A stretch of DNA of 9,115 bases, taken from positions 1 through 9,115 of the forward strand of contig QNZU01000101.1 in the NCBI GenBank assembly GCA_003978405.1. Direction: 5' to 3'. Below, one piece after another: positions 1 to 5,748 of the stretch. The notes beneath the pieces were generated by a model. The model was not told the DNA's origin. It ran no database searches and was given only the letters and a program-made list of their open reading frames with translations. This stretch comes from Sulfurospirillum sp. (lineage in GTDB: Bacteria; Campylobacterota; Campylobacteria; Campylobacterales; QNZT01). The stretch's first letter is position 1, and each line of letters begins with the position of its first letter. The position numbers and the translations under genes are program-made.

Positions 1-234
1 AATAATCAAAGTATAGAACACTATTCATGGAGTATTGTTTCCTCTTTCCCTTCAAATTGTGTTGATATAAATGCTTCTACTCAAGAAAAAGCGATTTTTA
101 GATTTAAAAATACCGATAGCAATAATTCTTGTAGAACTGAAGCTTTAAACAATGGTGAAATTAATGCCACTTTAACAGTAACAGATGATGAAGGCAAAAC
201 AGACACCACTACAAGAAATATTAAGACAAACTAA
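1..234 (+). CDS. C-terminal end of a PKD-like domain protein (5' partial)
   Basis: The first 77 codons of the window are open in frame 1 and stop at TAA 232-234, so this is the tail of a gene that begins to the left. The last ~25 residues read TLTVTDDEGKTDTTTRNI, the alternating beta-strand ending typical of PKD (polycystic kidney disease-type, Ig-like) domains. An earlier YSWSI strand fits the start of the same domain. Two cysteines (codons 20 and 44) could form a disulfide, consistent with export. Such domains usually occur as repeats in secreted or outer-membrane proteins and mediate adhesion or binding. No signal peptide, anchor or catalytic region is visible, so the role of the whole protein is unknown. 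A terminator hairpin follows directly, separating it from the downstream operon. Confidence 0.7.
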   Translation, partial: NNQSIEHYSWSIVSSFPSNCVDINASTQEKAIFRFKNTDSNNSCRTEALNNGEINATLTVTDDEGKTDTTTRNIKTN

Positions 235-242
235 CTCCCCCC

Positions 243-288
243 TTAGCACCCTATTTACCAAAGGGTGCTAAAAAGATAACTTTTTTTT
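243..288 (+). terminator. Hairpin terminator after the PKD-like gene
   Basis: A perfect 10-bp inverted repeat (TTAGCACCCT at 243-252 and AGGGTGCTAA at 262-271) encloses a 9-base loop and starts 8 bases after the stop codon. An eight-T run lies at 281-288, nine bases beyond the stem. That is further than in a classical intrinsic terminator, so termination may be imperfect. The position between two transcription units supports the call. Confidence 0.65.
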
Positions 289-312
289 ACAAAAATAGTT
301 CTTTCTTTTAGC

Positions 313-328
313 TTTTTTTTTGTAAAAT
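313..328 (+). promoter_or_regulatory. Probable sigma-70 promoter of the prenyltransferase operon
   Basis: A T-run directly precedes TGTAAAAT (321-328), which reads as an extended -10 box (TG then TAAAAT). This matches the T-rich upstream plus TAWAAT layout of Campylobacterota sigma-70 promoters, which have no strong -35. Transcription would start near 335, giving a short leader of about 23 bases before the TTG start at 358. This rests on pattern matching only. Confidence 0.5.
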
Positions 329-357
329 CATAATTATTTCATAAAAGAAGAGAAAAA

Positions 358-1215
358 TTGCAAAAATTGGTAAAGTTACTAAATGACTTAAATGAGCTTG
401 TGATGTTCAAGCACTCCATCTTTTCACTGCCCTTTATCTTTATCGCTATGATAGTGGGAGCAGAGGGTTGGTTTGGCTGGAAGCTATTTTTTTTAGGTAT
501 CTTAGCAGCTGTGAGTGCGAGAAATTTTGCGATGGGATTTAACCGCTTTGCCGACAGTGATATCGATGCTCTAAATCCCCGCACCGCAAATCGTCCGAGT
601 GTTGATGGGAGACTAAAAAAGCAGACTGTTCTTGGCTTTACTCTGCTAAACGGACTACTGTTTGTAGTTGTTGCATACTTTATCAATGATCTTGCCTTTT
701 GGCTCTCTTTTCCTATCTTGATCATATTGGCTTCATATTCGCTTTTTAAGAGATTTTCCTCTTTGGCTCATCTGATTTTGGGACTCTCTTTGGGATTGGC
801 TCCTATTGCTGGGGTGGTAGCAGTGCAAGGCAGAGTAACTTTATGGTCAATTTTCTTGGCAATTGGGGTGATGTTTTGGGTGGCAGGGTTTGATCTGCTT
901 TACTCACTTCAAGATATTGAGTTTGACAAAAAGCACAAACTCCACTCCATACCGGCGAAATTTGGCAAATCAAAAACTCTTGTTTTTGCCAGGATATTTC
1001 ATCTGTTGGCTGTTGTTTTTTGGGGAGCATTTGCATATATGAGTCACAGCGGTATCTTGACATATCTGGTTGTGGCAATCAGCGGTGCTATTTTGTGGAT
1101 GGAACATGAGATTGTGAAAAAGGACTTTAACAAAATAGATAGAGCTTTTTTCACACTTAATGGCTATCTTGGTATAATATTTTTAATTTTTGTAATATTA
1201 GATGAGGTATTTTAA
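358..1215 (+). CDS. mqnP: UbiA-family prenyltransferase, probably menaquinone-pathway MqnP
   Basis: This is an integral membrane aromatic prenyltransferase of 285 aa, a usual length for UbiA proteins. It shows both Mg-diphosphate-binding motifs of the family: N-x3-D-x3-D (N62, D66, D70) and D-x2-Y-x3-D-x3-D (D179, Y182, D186, D190). Several long hydrophobic helices separate them. UbiA enzymes attach a polyprenyl chain to an aromatic ring. Campylobacterota generally make menaquinone by the futalosine route and lack ubiquinone, so MqnP is the likely role, though motifs alone cannot separate MqnP from UbiA. The start is TTG at 358, since no in-frame ATG exists before codon 16 and an in-frame stop lies at 331-333. 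A weak purine-rich ribosome site (AAGAAGAG) precedes it. It is the first gene of a four-gene operon, and the next ORF begins 3 bases after its stop. Confidence 0.85.
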   Translation: MQKLVKLLNDLNELVMFKHSIFSLPFIFIAMIVGAEGWFGWKLFFLGILAAVSARNFAMGFNRFADSDIDALNPRTANRPSVDGRLKKQTVLGFTLLNGLLFVVVAYFINDLAFWLSFPILIILASYSLFKRFSSLAHLILGLSLGLAPIAGVVAVQGRVTLWSIFLAIGVMFWVAGFDLLYSLQDIEFDKKHKLHSIPAKFGKSKTLVFARIFHLLAVVFWGAFAYMSHSGILTYLVVAISGAILWMEHEIVKKDFNKIDRAFFTLNGYLGIIFLIFVILDEVF

Positions 1216-1218
1216 ATA

Positions 1219-1743
1219 ATGACCGGTATTCGTTTCATCCCTGCACCACTTCAGGCTACATTTGATTTATCCTTGGCAAATAGAGATTTATATGAAAAAG
1301 AGTTTCAATCAATGAGTGAGTATGAAGAGGATAGTATCGGTCAGTGGCTCAAAATCGCAAAAGCAAAGGGAGAGACCAAAGATAGCGATCCTGTTCTTTT
1401 GGAGCTTATTGTAGAACTTCACAAAAAAATTGACAGACTCACCCAGATCGTTAAAAATGAAGAGAAACATCTCCTGCCTCTTCCAAATAGTGCCAATATC
1501 AGTGATATAGGATTTGAGCATATCAAACTAGAAGAGGAGATTTTAGAGCCAAACCAAGAGTACTATATGAGAATCTCCATGCCACTCTTTCCTAAAAGAG
1601 ATATGCCTCTTTTTATCGAAGCCATCAGCAAAGATGTTGCCAAAATTGTCCAAATTCATGAAAAAGATGAACGAGACTGGAATGCCTATGTCACAGCAAG
1701 AGAGAGGGTGATGATTCGCCAGATGAAAGGCAAAAATGTTTGA
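1219..1743 (+). CDS. Conserved small protein with a possible degenerate PilZ domain
   Basis: A cytoplasmic protein of 174 aa with no signal or membrane segment. The N-terminal half is helical (about residues 20-82), ending in a leucine-rich stretch LLELIVELHKKIDRL that could form a coiled coil. The C-terminal half looks beta-rich. It contains NISDIG (93-98), which fits the [D/N]-x-S-x2-G motif of PilZ c-di-GMP-binding domains, followed by strands and an ending YVTARERVMIRQMK like that of many PilZ-type proteins. The partner RxxxR motif is not evident, so c-di-GMP binding is doubtful. The PilZ assignment is my inference from fold-like spacing. The gene starts 3 bases after the prenyltransferase stop, with GAGG about 11 bases upstream as ribosome site, and overlaps the next gene by 8 bases, so the operon is translationally coupled. 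The function is unknown. Confidence 0.7.
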   Translation: MTGIRFIPAPLQATFDLSLANRDLYEKEFQSMSEYEEDSIGQWLKIAKAKGETKDSDPVLLELIVELHKKIDRLTQIVKNEEKHLLPLPNSANISDIGFEHIKLEEEILEPNQEYYMRISMPLFPKRDMPLFIEAISKDVAKIVQIHEKDERDWNAYVTARERVMIRQMKGKNV

Positions 1744-2242
1744 ATTGATCATCCTTATCATATATGCAGTGGTACTACTTATGATAATAGCCTATTTGTA
1801 TTTCAAAGATAAAAGTGTCTATCAAAAGTTATCTATCTATGAAAAAGCAATTGATGAGCTAAATCAAAAGATCTATCACTTAGAAAAAAACAAAACTGGT
1901 CCAAGCATCAAGCCAAGCGATCTAAGTGAAGCTTTCAAAAGAATCGAAGAGAAGTTTGATGAAAAGTTAAATGATCTAGGAGAGCCTCTTCTTAGAACTG
2001 TCAGAGCCTATCGTGCGATGCAGGAGAGATTGGAGGTATTGGAGCAGAAGGTAGATGAAGGTATCAACAACCTAAAAGCATCTACAAAAGTTCAATCCCA
2101 AGAGAGTGCTCCCTCAACTTATGAGGAGAGGATTATCAAGCTCTTTAAAGAGGGCAAAAACATAGAGGAGATTTCCAAACTCACCCGTGTGGGGATTGGT
2201 GAAATCGAACTGATACTAAAACTCTCAAATCTAAAAAAATGA
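1736..2242 (+). CDS. Membrane-anchored coiled-coil protein with C-terminal helix-turn-helix (DUF6115-like)
   Basis: A 168-aa protein in three parts. Residues 2-23 form one hydrophobic N-terminal membrane segment. Residues ~30-115 are charged and heptad-like, probably a coiled coil. Residues ~128-164 (EERIIKLFKEGKNIEEISKL followed by a GIGEIELIL stretch) look like a short helix-turn-helix of the kind in DUF6115/DUF2802-type proteins, which often lie near flagellar or envelope genes. The positive residues after the membrane segment suggest that the coiled coil and HTH face the cytoplasm. Its start lies inside the preceding gene, with AAAGG as ribosome site. Its TGA overlaps the ATG of the next gene (ATGA), indicating coupled translation. 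The function is unknown; it might be a membrane-bound DNA- or protein-binding scaffold. Confidence 0.7.
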   Translation: MFELIILIIYAVVLLMIIAYLYFKDKSVYQKLSIYEKAIDELNQKIYHLEKNKTGPSIKPSDLSEAFKRIEEKFDEKLNDLGEPLLRTVRAYRAMQERLEVLEQKVDEGINNLKASTKVQSQESAPSTYEERIIKLFKEGKNIEEISKLTRVGIGEIELILKLSNLKK

Positions 2243-2955
2243 TCCGCTCTGCTGATAAGTCATGGCATGAGATACTTGAGTATGCCCTAAAGGGGATGAG
2301 CCAAGAGTATCTGGAGTTTTTAAAAAGAGATGAAAACTACTTTCCAAAATATCCTCATATCCTCAATGCTTTCAGGCTTCCTCTTTCACAAACCAAATAT
2401 ATACTCTTTGGGCAAGATCCCTACCCTAGAAAAGAGAGTGCTATAGGCTGGGCTTTTATTGATGGAAAAGTAAAAAAAATTTTCTCTCAAAATGGATTTA
2501 GCAAGGAGGTAAACAGAGCTACAAGTTTAAGAAACTTTCTTAAAATGGCTCTGGTTGCCGAAAATTTGCTGGATGATGATCTAAGCCAAAGTGCCATATC
2601 AAAGATAGATAAAAGCCCTCTTATAAAAAGCATATTTGAACTAAGAGACAATTTTGAGAAAAACGGTGTTTTGCTTTTAAATATGGGCTTGGTTTTTAGT
2701 GATAAAAAAGATTCCAAAAAGCATATAAAAGAGTGGAGAGGATTTGTCTGTAGAGTTTTAAGTAGCCTTGAAAATGAAGATATCAAATTGATACTTTTTG
2801 GAAATATCGCAAAAGAGGTTGCAAAACTAGATGAAGCAAAAAGCTTTCAAACTCACTTAATGCCCCATCCTTACAATATCTCATTTATTCGCGATCAAAA
2901 TGCCCTCAATCTTTTTGCACCGATGCATCTGTTAAATCTTCGATCTCGTGATTAA
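2239..2955 (+). CDS. Divergent family-1-type uracil-DNA glycosylase
   Basis: A 238-aa protein similar in length to E. coli Ung (229 aa). It keeps the main family-1 motifs: GQDPY (58-62, D60 as the water-activating Asp, Y62 beside the uracil pocket), GWAF (F73 at the uracil-stacking Phe), LLLN (145-148, N148 for uracil recognition), LILFGN (184-189) and HP (H210, catalytic His). These enzymes cut uracil from DNA as the first step of base-excision repair. It differs from Ung at two spots. GQDPYH is GQDPYP, and the minor-groove loop HPSPL is HPYNI (210-214), with Ile in place of the intercalating Leu. It may therefore be a paralogue with altered DNA handling, and a standard Ung may be encoded elsewhere. 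It is the last gene of the operon, starting through an ATGA overlap. Its final 50 bases overlap the convergent chemoreceptor gene. Confidence 0.75.
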   Translation: MIRSADKSWHEILEYALKGMSQEYLEFLKRDENYFPKYPHILNAFRLPLSQTKYILFGQDPYPRKESAIGWAFIDGKVKKIFSQNGFSKEVNRATSLRNFLKMALVAENLLDDDLSQSAISKIDKSPLIKSIFELRDNFEKNGVLLLNMGLVFSDKKDSKKHIKEWRGFVCRVLSSLENEDIKLILFGNIAKEVAKLDEAKSFQTHLMPHPYNISFIRDQNALNLFAPMHLLNLRSRD

Positions 2956-4228
2956 ACTGATCTAAAGCATCAAAAAGTTCATAACTCGCTTTTTCCATCT
3001 CATTGAAATTTAGTACCAACTGTGGTGCTACTTCAGGAGTAATTGAATTGTTTGTAATCTCTATATTTTTATTTGCAAAATCGTGAACTGCTTTGTGATG
3101 TTTATCGATATTTTTAAATGATTTTAGTTTACCAAACTCCTCTTTCCCCTCGCCCTCATACCATTTGCCAAATCTACACTCATTGGCTTTAACCTGTTTG
3201 CTGACATTTCCGTCATCATGCAAGACTATACCGTAAGCATCTGATTTAAATATAATATGATCCGCTTTTATCAAAGTAGCAAAAATCCTATCTTTTGTCT
3301 CTTTTCCGATCTTTGCAGTAAGATTTGCATTTTGTGTAAATTCTTCCAAAGAGTGTTTAAAATCATCCACCGTATGACTTGAAGTTGAAGCTATATCATT
3401 TACCACCTCGGCATCTGTTTGGATTTGAGTAGTTTCCTGCTGGAGAGTCTGGATCGTGATTGATATCTCGCTTGTAGCCTTTTGGGTTCTTTCAGCTAGT
3501 TGTCTCACCTCATCTGCTACGACTGCAAAGCCTCTTCCGTGTTCTCCTGCCCTTGCTGCTTCAATAGCTGCATTTAAAGCCAAGAGATTTGTCTGATCTG
3601 CAATATCTTTAATAAGTGATACGACAGTAGAAATCTCTCCAGTTCTTTCAGCCAAAGATGAGATTGAGACGGCTACATGATTGATAAGTTCCATCAAATT
3701 TGAGAGTTTTTCTGAGAGTTCATTTGTCGTCTCCAAAGCACTGTTTGATTTATCAGATGTCTCCTGGGAGAGTTTTGAAACATTTTCCATCTTCTCCATA
3801 GCTTCAATAATATCTTTTTGCAAAATACTTATCGACTTTCCAATTCCTCCGCTTATCTCTTCAAACTCTAAAGCAAGTTTTGCTTTAAGTTGACTTTGGT
3901 TGCCTTTTACTATGGAATCAATAGCTTGAGAGTTGATTTGACAACTTTTTGCAAAAGTTCCTTTTAGCCCCTGACAAAATATTTTTCTGTATGTGTTTCC
4001 AATGCTTGCTTCACTGATGGCTGAGTTGGATCCTCTTAGAACCGCTTCTATTTGATCTAGCATATTGTTGATACCCCATGCGGCTTTTGCCAGTGGATCG
4101 TTTGGATTTATACCAGTAACTCTGACCTCTATGTTTCCGTTTGCAGCTTGAGTTGTTACTTCGGTGATCTTTTGAACCAAGTCACCTCTATTTGTATTAG
4201 TCTTGGATTTGGATAATAAACTCATCAT
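2906..4228 (-). CDS. Soluble methyl-accepting chemotaxis protein with C-terminal CZB zinc-binding domain
   Basis: A 440-aa receptor without a signal peptide or membrane segments, so cytoplasmic. Residues ~15-110 resemble a HAMP-like helical region (ANGNIEVRVTGI, then a GINNMLDQIEA segment). Residues ~130-315 form the antiparallel signalling coiled coil. Its tip, IADQTNLLALNAAIEAARAG at 209-228 and continuing to about 247, is the highly conserved CheA/CheW contact. Residues ~320-385 form a CZB domain with the ligand set H324, C351 (CRFGKWYEG) and H378-x3-H382. CZB receptors such as H. pylori TlpD sense metal or oxidant changes, including hypochlorite in published work. The start is the first of two tandem ATGs at 4228, chosen because a strong AAAGGAG lies 9 bases upstream. 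It overlaps the PAS gene by 32 bases and the convergent glycosylase gene by 50. It probably pairs with the PAS protein as a split Aer-like energy receptor. Confidence 0.93.
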   Translation of the reverse strand: MMSLLSKSKTNTNRGDLVQKITEVTTQAANGNIEVRVTGINPNDPLAKAAWGINNMLDQIEAVLRGSNSAISEASIGNTYRKIFCQGLKGTFAKSCQINSQAIDSIVKGNQSQLKAKLALEFEEISGGIGKSISILQKDIIEAMEKMENVSKLSQETSDKSNSALETTNELSEKLSNLMELINHVAVSISSLAERTGEISTVVSLIKDIADQTNLLALNAAIEAARAGEHGRGFAVVADEVRQLAERTQKATSEISITIQTLQQETTQIQTDAEVVNDIASTSSHTVDDFKHSLEEFTQNANLTAKIGKETKDRIFATLIKADHIIFKSDAYGIVLHDDGNVSKQVKANECRFGKWYEGEGKEEFGKLKSFKNIDKHHKAVHDFANKNIEITNNSITPEVAPQLVLNFNEMEKASYELFDALDQFNHEIEDLTDASVQKD

Positions 4229-4709
4229 AGCTACTGACTCCTTTTTCTTTTAATAGATTTGTTAGATAATCGATAGAGGCATCAACTCCTTGAGAATTTT
4301 CGATAGAGAGCATCTTCTCATAGAGAGGTTTGATGATATCAAGTGCCTTTTGACTTGGTTTGATTCTCACTGAATAGTAACCTATGATATTTCCACTATG
4401 ATCGTATGATGGTGTTACATTGGCATATACCCAGTAGTAGCCTCCATCAGCTGAGAGATTTTTTACATAGGCAAATATCTCTTTTCCACTTTTAACATAA
4501 TCCCACAGTAGTTTAAATACCGCCTTTGGCATATCAGGATGACGAACAATACTGTGAGGCTTTCCAAGAAGTTGCTCCTCACTCATATTTGCCATCTGCA
4601 TAAATATCTCATTACAGTAGGTAATATGACCATTTAGATCAGTCTTTGAGACGATAAAATCATCATCTTTCATTACCCTCTCATGTTGTGTGGGCATAGG
4701 TTTACTCAT
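4197..4709 (-). CDS. Aer-like PAS-domain redox/energy sensor protein
   Basis: A soluble 170-aa protein with a single PAS domain (about residues 10-120) of the E. coli Aer type. From memory of the Aer sequence, the FAD-binding positions N34, R57, H58 and D60 of Aer correspond to N33, R56, H57 and D59 here, within IVRHPDMPKA. The motifs VKN, YYWVYANVTP and GYYSVRIKP also match, and the resemblance extends to KPLYEKML after the domain. Aer Trp79 corresponds to Ile78 here, so cofactor redox properties may differ. It has no membrane, HAMP or signalling part of its own. Those functions are presumably supplied by the downstream receptor, much like the CetB/CetA division of labour in Campylobacter. 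The ATG at 4709 has AAGGAT as ribosome site. The gene is the first of a two-gene unit behind a sigma-28-type promoter. Confidence 0.9.
   Translation of the reverse strand: MSKPMPTQHERVMKDDDFIVSKTDLNGHITYCNEIFMQMANMSEEQLLGKPHSIVRHPDMPKAVFKLLWDYVKSGKEIFAYVKNLSADGGYYWVYANVTPSYDHSGNIIGYYSVRIKPSQKALDIIKPLYEKMLSIENSQGVDASIDYLTNLLKEKGVSSYDEFIIQIQD
4238..4244 (-). promoter_or_regulatory. Ribosome-binding site inside the PAS gene that sets the receptor start
   Basis: On the minus strand this reads AAAGGAG, close to the anti-Shine-Dalgarno complement, 9 bases before the ATG at 4228. It lies within the last codons of the PAS gene. It supports start codon 4228 and close coupling of sensor and receptor translation. 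Confidence 0.7.
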
Positions 4710-4738
4710 AGTTCTATCCTTTTTACCTATTTCTTTGA

Positions 4739-4744
4739 TATAAT
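4739..4744 (+). promoter_or_regulatory. Sigma-70 -10 box of moaA
   Basis: TATAAT (4739-4744), preceded by TGA and a T-rich stretch at 4716-4736, is a consensus -10 box. Transcription would start near 4751, giving a leader of about 32 bases. No clear -35 is seen, as usual in this phylum. Two AGGGG motifs (4769-4773 and 4775-4779) precede the moaA ATG; the first has the better spacing (9 bases). The box sits in an 11-base palindrome, GATATAATATC (4737-4747). Confidence 0.65.
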
Positions 4745-4769
4745 ATCGGCAATTTAAAAAACAGTTTTA
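4743..4769 (-). promoter_or_regulatory. Sigma-28 (FliA-type) promoter of the PAS/receptor unit
   Basis: Read on the minus strand, TAAA (4769-4766) is followed by exactly 15 bases and then GCCGATAT (4750-4743). The enterobacterial sigma-28 consensus is TAAA-N15-GCCGATAA, so only the last base of the -10 box differs. Transcription would start around 4736, leaving about 27 bases before the PAS start at 4709, with the ribosome site inside. A flagellar-class promoter fits a chemotaxis sensor/receptor pair. The -10 box overlaps the moaA -10 box on the opposite strand. Confidence 0.75.
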
Positions 4770-4782
4770 GGGGCAGGGGAAA

Positions 4783-5748
4783 ATGTTAAAAGATGGATAC
4801 AACCGTGAGGTAAATTACTTGAGAGTTTCAGTAACCGAAAGATGCAATTTTCGGTGTCAATACTGCATGCCGGACAAACCCTTCTCCTGGAAACCAAAAG
4901 AGAATTTGCTCAGTTTTGAAGAGCTTTTTTTGTTTATCAAAGCCGCTATGGATGAGGGTATCACAAAGGTCAGAATCACAGGAGGCGAACCTCTTTTAAG
5001 AGCTGATCTTGATAAATTTGTAGCGATGATTTACAATCACAACAAAGAGGTGGATCTAGCTCTTACTACAAACGGATATCTACTAAAGAGTGTTGCAAAA
5101 AGCTTGAAAGATGCAGGATTGAAACGATTAAACATCTCTCTTGATTCTCTAAAACCGCAAATTGCAAAGCAGATCGCCCAAAAAGATGTTTTGGCAGATG
5201 TTCTTGAGGGAATTGAAGAGGCATTAAAGATAGGACTCAAAGTAAAAATAAATATGGTACCACTAAAGGGAATCAATGATGATGAGATAGTAGATCTTCT
5301 TGATTTTGCCAAAGAGAGGGGTATTGAAATCAGATTTATCGAGTATATGGAAAATGCCATGGCAAACAGTGATATCAAAGGTCTTTTGGGAAAAGAGATT
5401 TTAACGATGATAAAGCAAAAATACAAAATCAAAAAGATAGGACGAGAGGGGAGCAGTCCAAGCTTTTCGTATGAGCTTGAAGATGGATACAGATTTGGGC
5501 TTATCGATCCTCACAAACACGACTTTTGTGAGAGTTGCAACAGAATAAGATTGACAGCTGAGGGGTTTTTGATACCCTGTTTGTATTTTGATGAAGCGAT
5601 GAGTATCAAAGAGTCTGTTCAAAATGGTGACGTTGAAGGGGCAGTTGAAGTTCTAAGAGAGGTACTACAAAACAAACCTGAAAAAAACAGGTGGGATGAG
5701 AGCGACAATGAGAGCTCTTCAAGGGCATTTTATGAAACAGGAGGATAA
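4783..5748 (+). CDS. moaA: GTP 3',8-cyclase MoaA (molybdenum cofactor step 1)
   Basis: A radical SAM enzyme of 321 aa, usual for MoaA. Together with MoaC it converts GTP to cyclic pyranopterin monophosphate; MoaA makes 3',8-cyclo-7,8-dihydro-GTP. The N-terminal SAM cluster motif is C21-x3-C25-x2-C28 (CNFRCQYC). TGGEPLLR follows, and the second, substrate-binding 4Fe-4S cluster has C249-x2-C252-x13-C266 (CESCNRIRLTAEGFLIPC). The protein ends in Gly-Gly, the conserved MoaA tail needed for activity in other species. The start ATG 4783 has two AGGGG ribosome sites before it and its own promoter. It heads a moaA-queE-queD run, and its last 17 bases overlap queE as I start it. A moaC gene is not in this window; moeA, acting at the end of the pathway, is at the right edge. 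Confidence 0.97.
   Translation: MLKDGYNREVNYLRVSVTERCNFRCQYCMPDKPFSWKPKENLLSFEELFLFIKAAMDEGITKVRITGGEPLLRADLDKFVAMIYNHNKEVDLALTTNGYLLKSVAKSLKDAGLKRLNISLDSLKPQIAKQIAQKDVLADVLEGIEEALKIGLKVKINMVPLKGINDDEIVDLLDFAKERGIEIRFIEYMENAMANSDIKGLLGKEILTMIKQKYKIKKIGREGSSPSFSYELEDGYRFGLIDPHKHDFCESCNRIRLTAEGFLIPCLYFDEAMSIKESVQNGDVEGAVEVLREVLQNKPEKNRWDESDNESSSRAFYETGG

Noticed and set aside
339..725. Minus-strand ORF opposite the 5' part of the prenyltransferase gene
   Set aside because: The plus strand shows conserved UbiA motifs over the same stretch, and the ORF has no recognisable domain.
4710..4782. Molybdenum cofactor riboswitch upstream of moaA
   Set aside because: The gap is only 73 bases and the predicted leader about 32 bases, far too short for a Moco aptamer.
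5037..5432. Minus-strand ORF of 131 codons inside moaA
   Set aside because: It lies wholly opposite a convincingly conserved moaA and its translation is low-complexity Ser/Phe/Ile-rich, as expected of a shadow frame.
5696..5731. Upstream start for queE at 5696
   Set aside because: It adds 12 residues without family similarity and deepens the overlap with moaA; ATG 5732 has a well-placed AAGGG.
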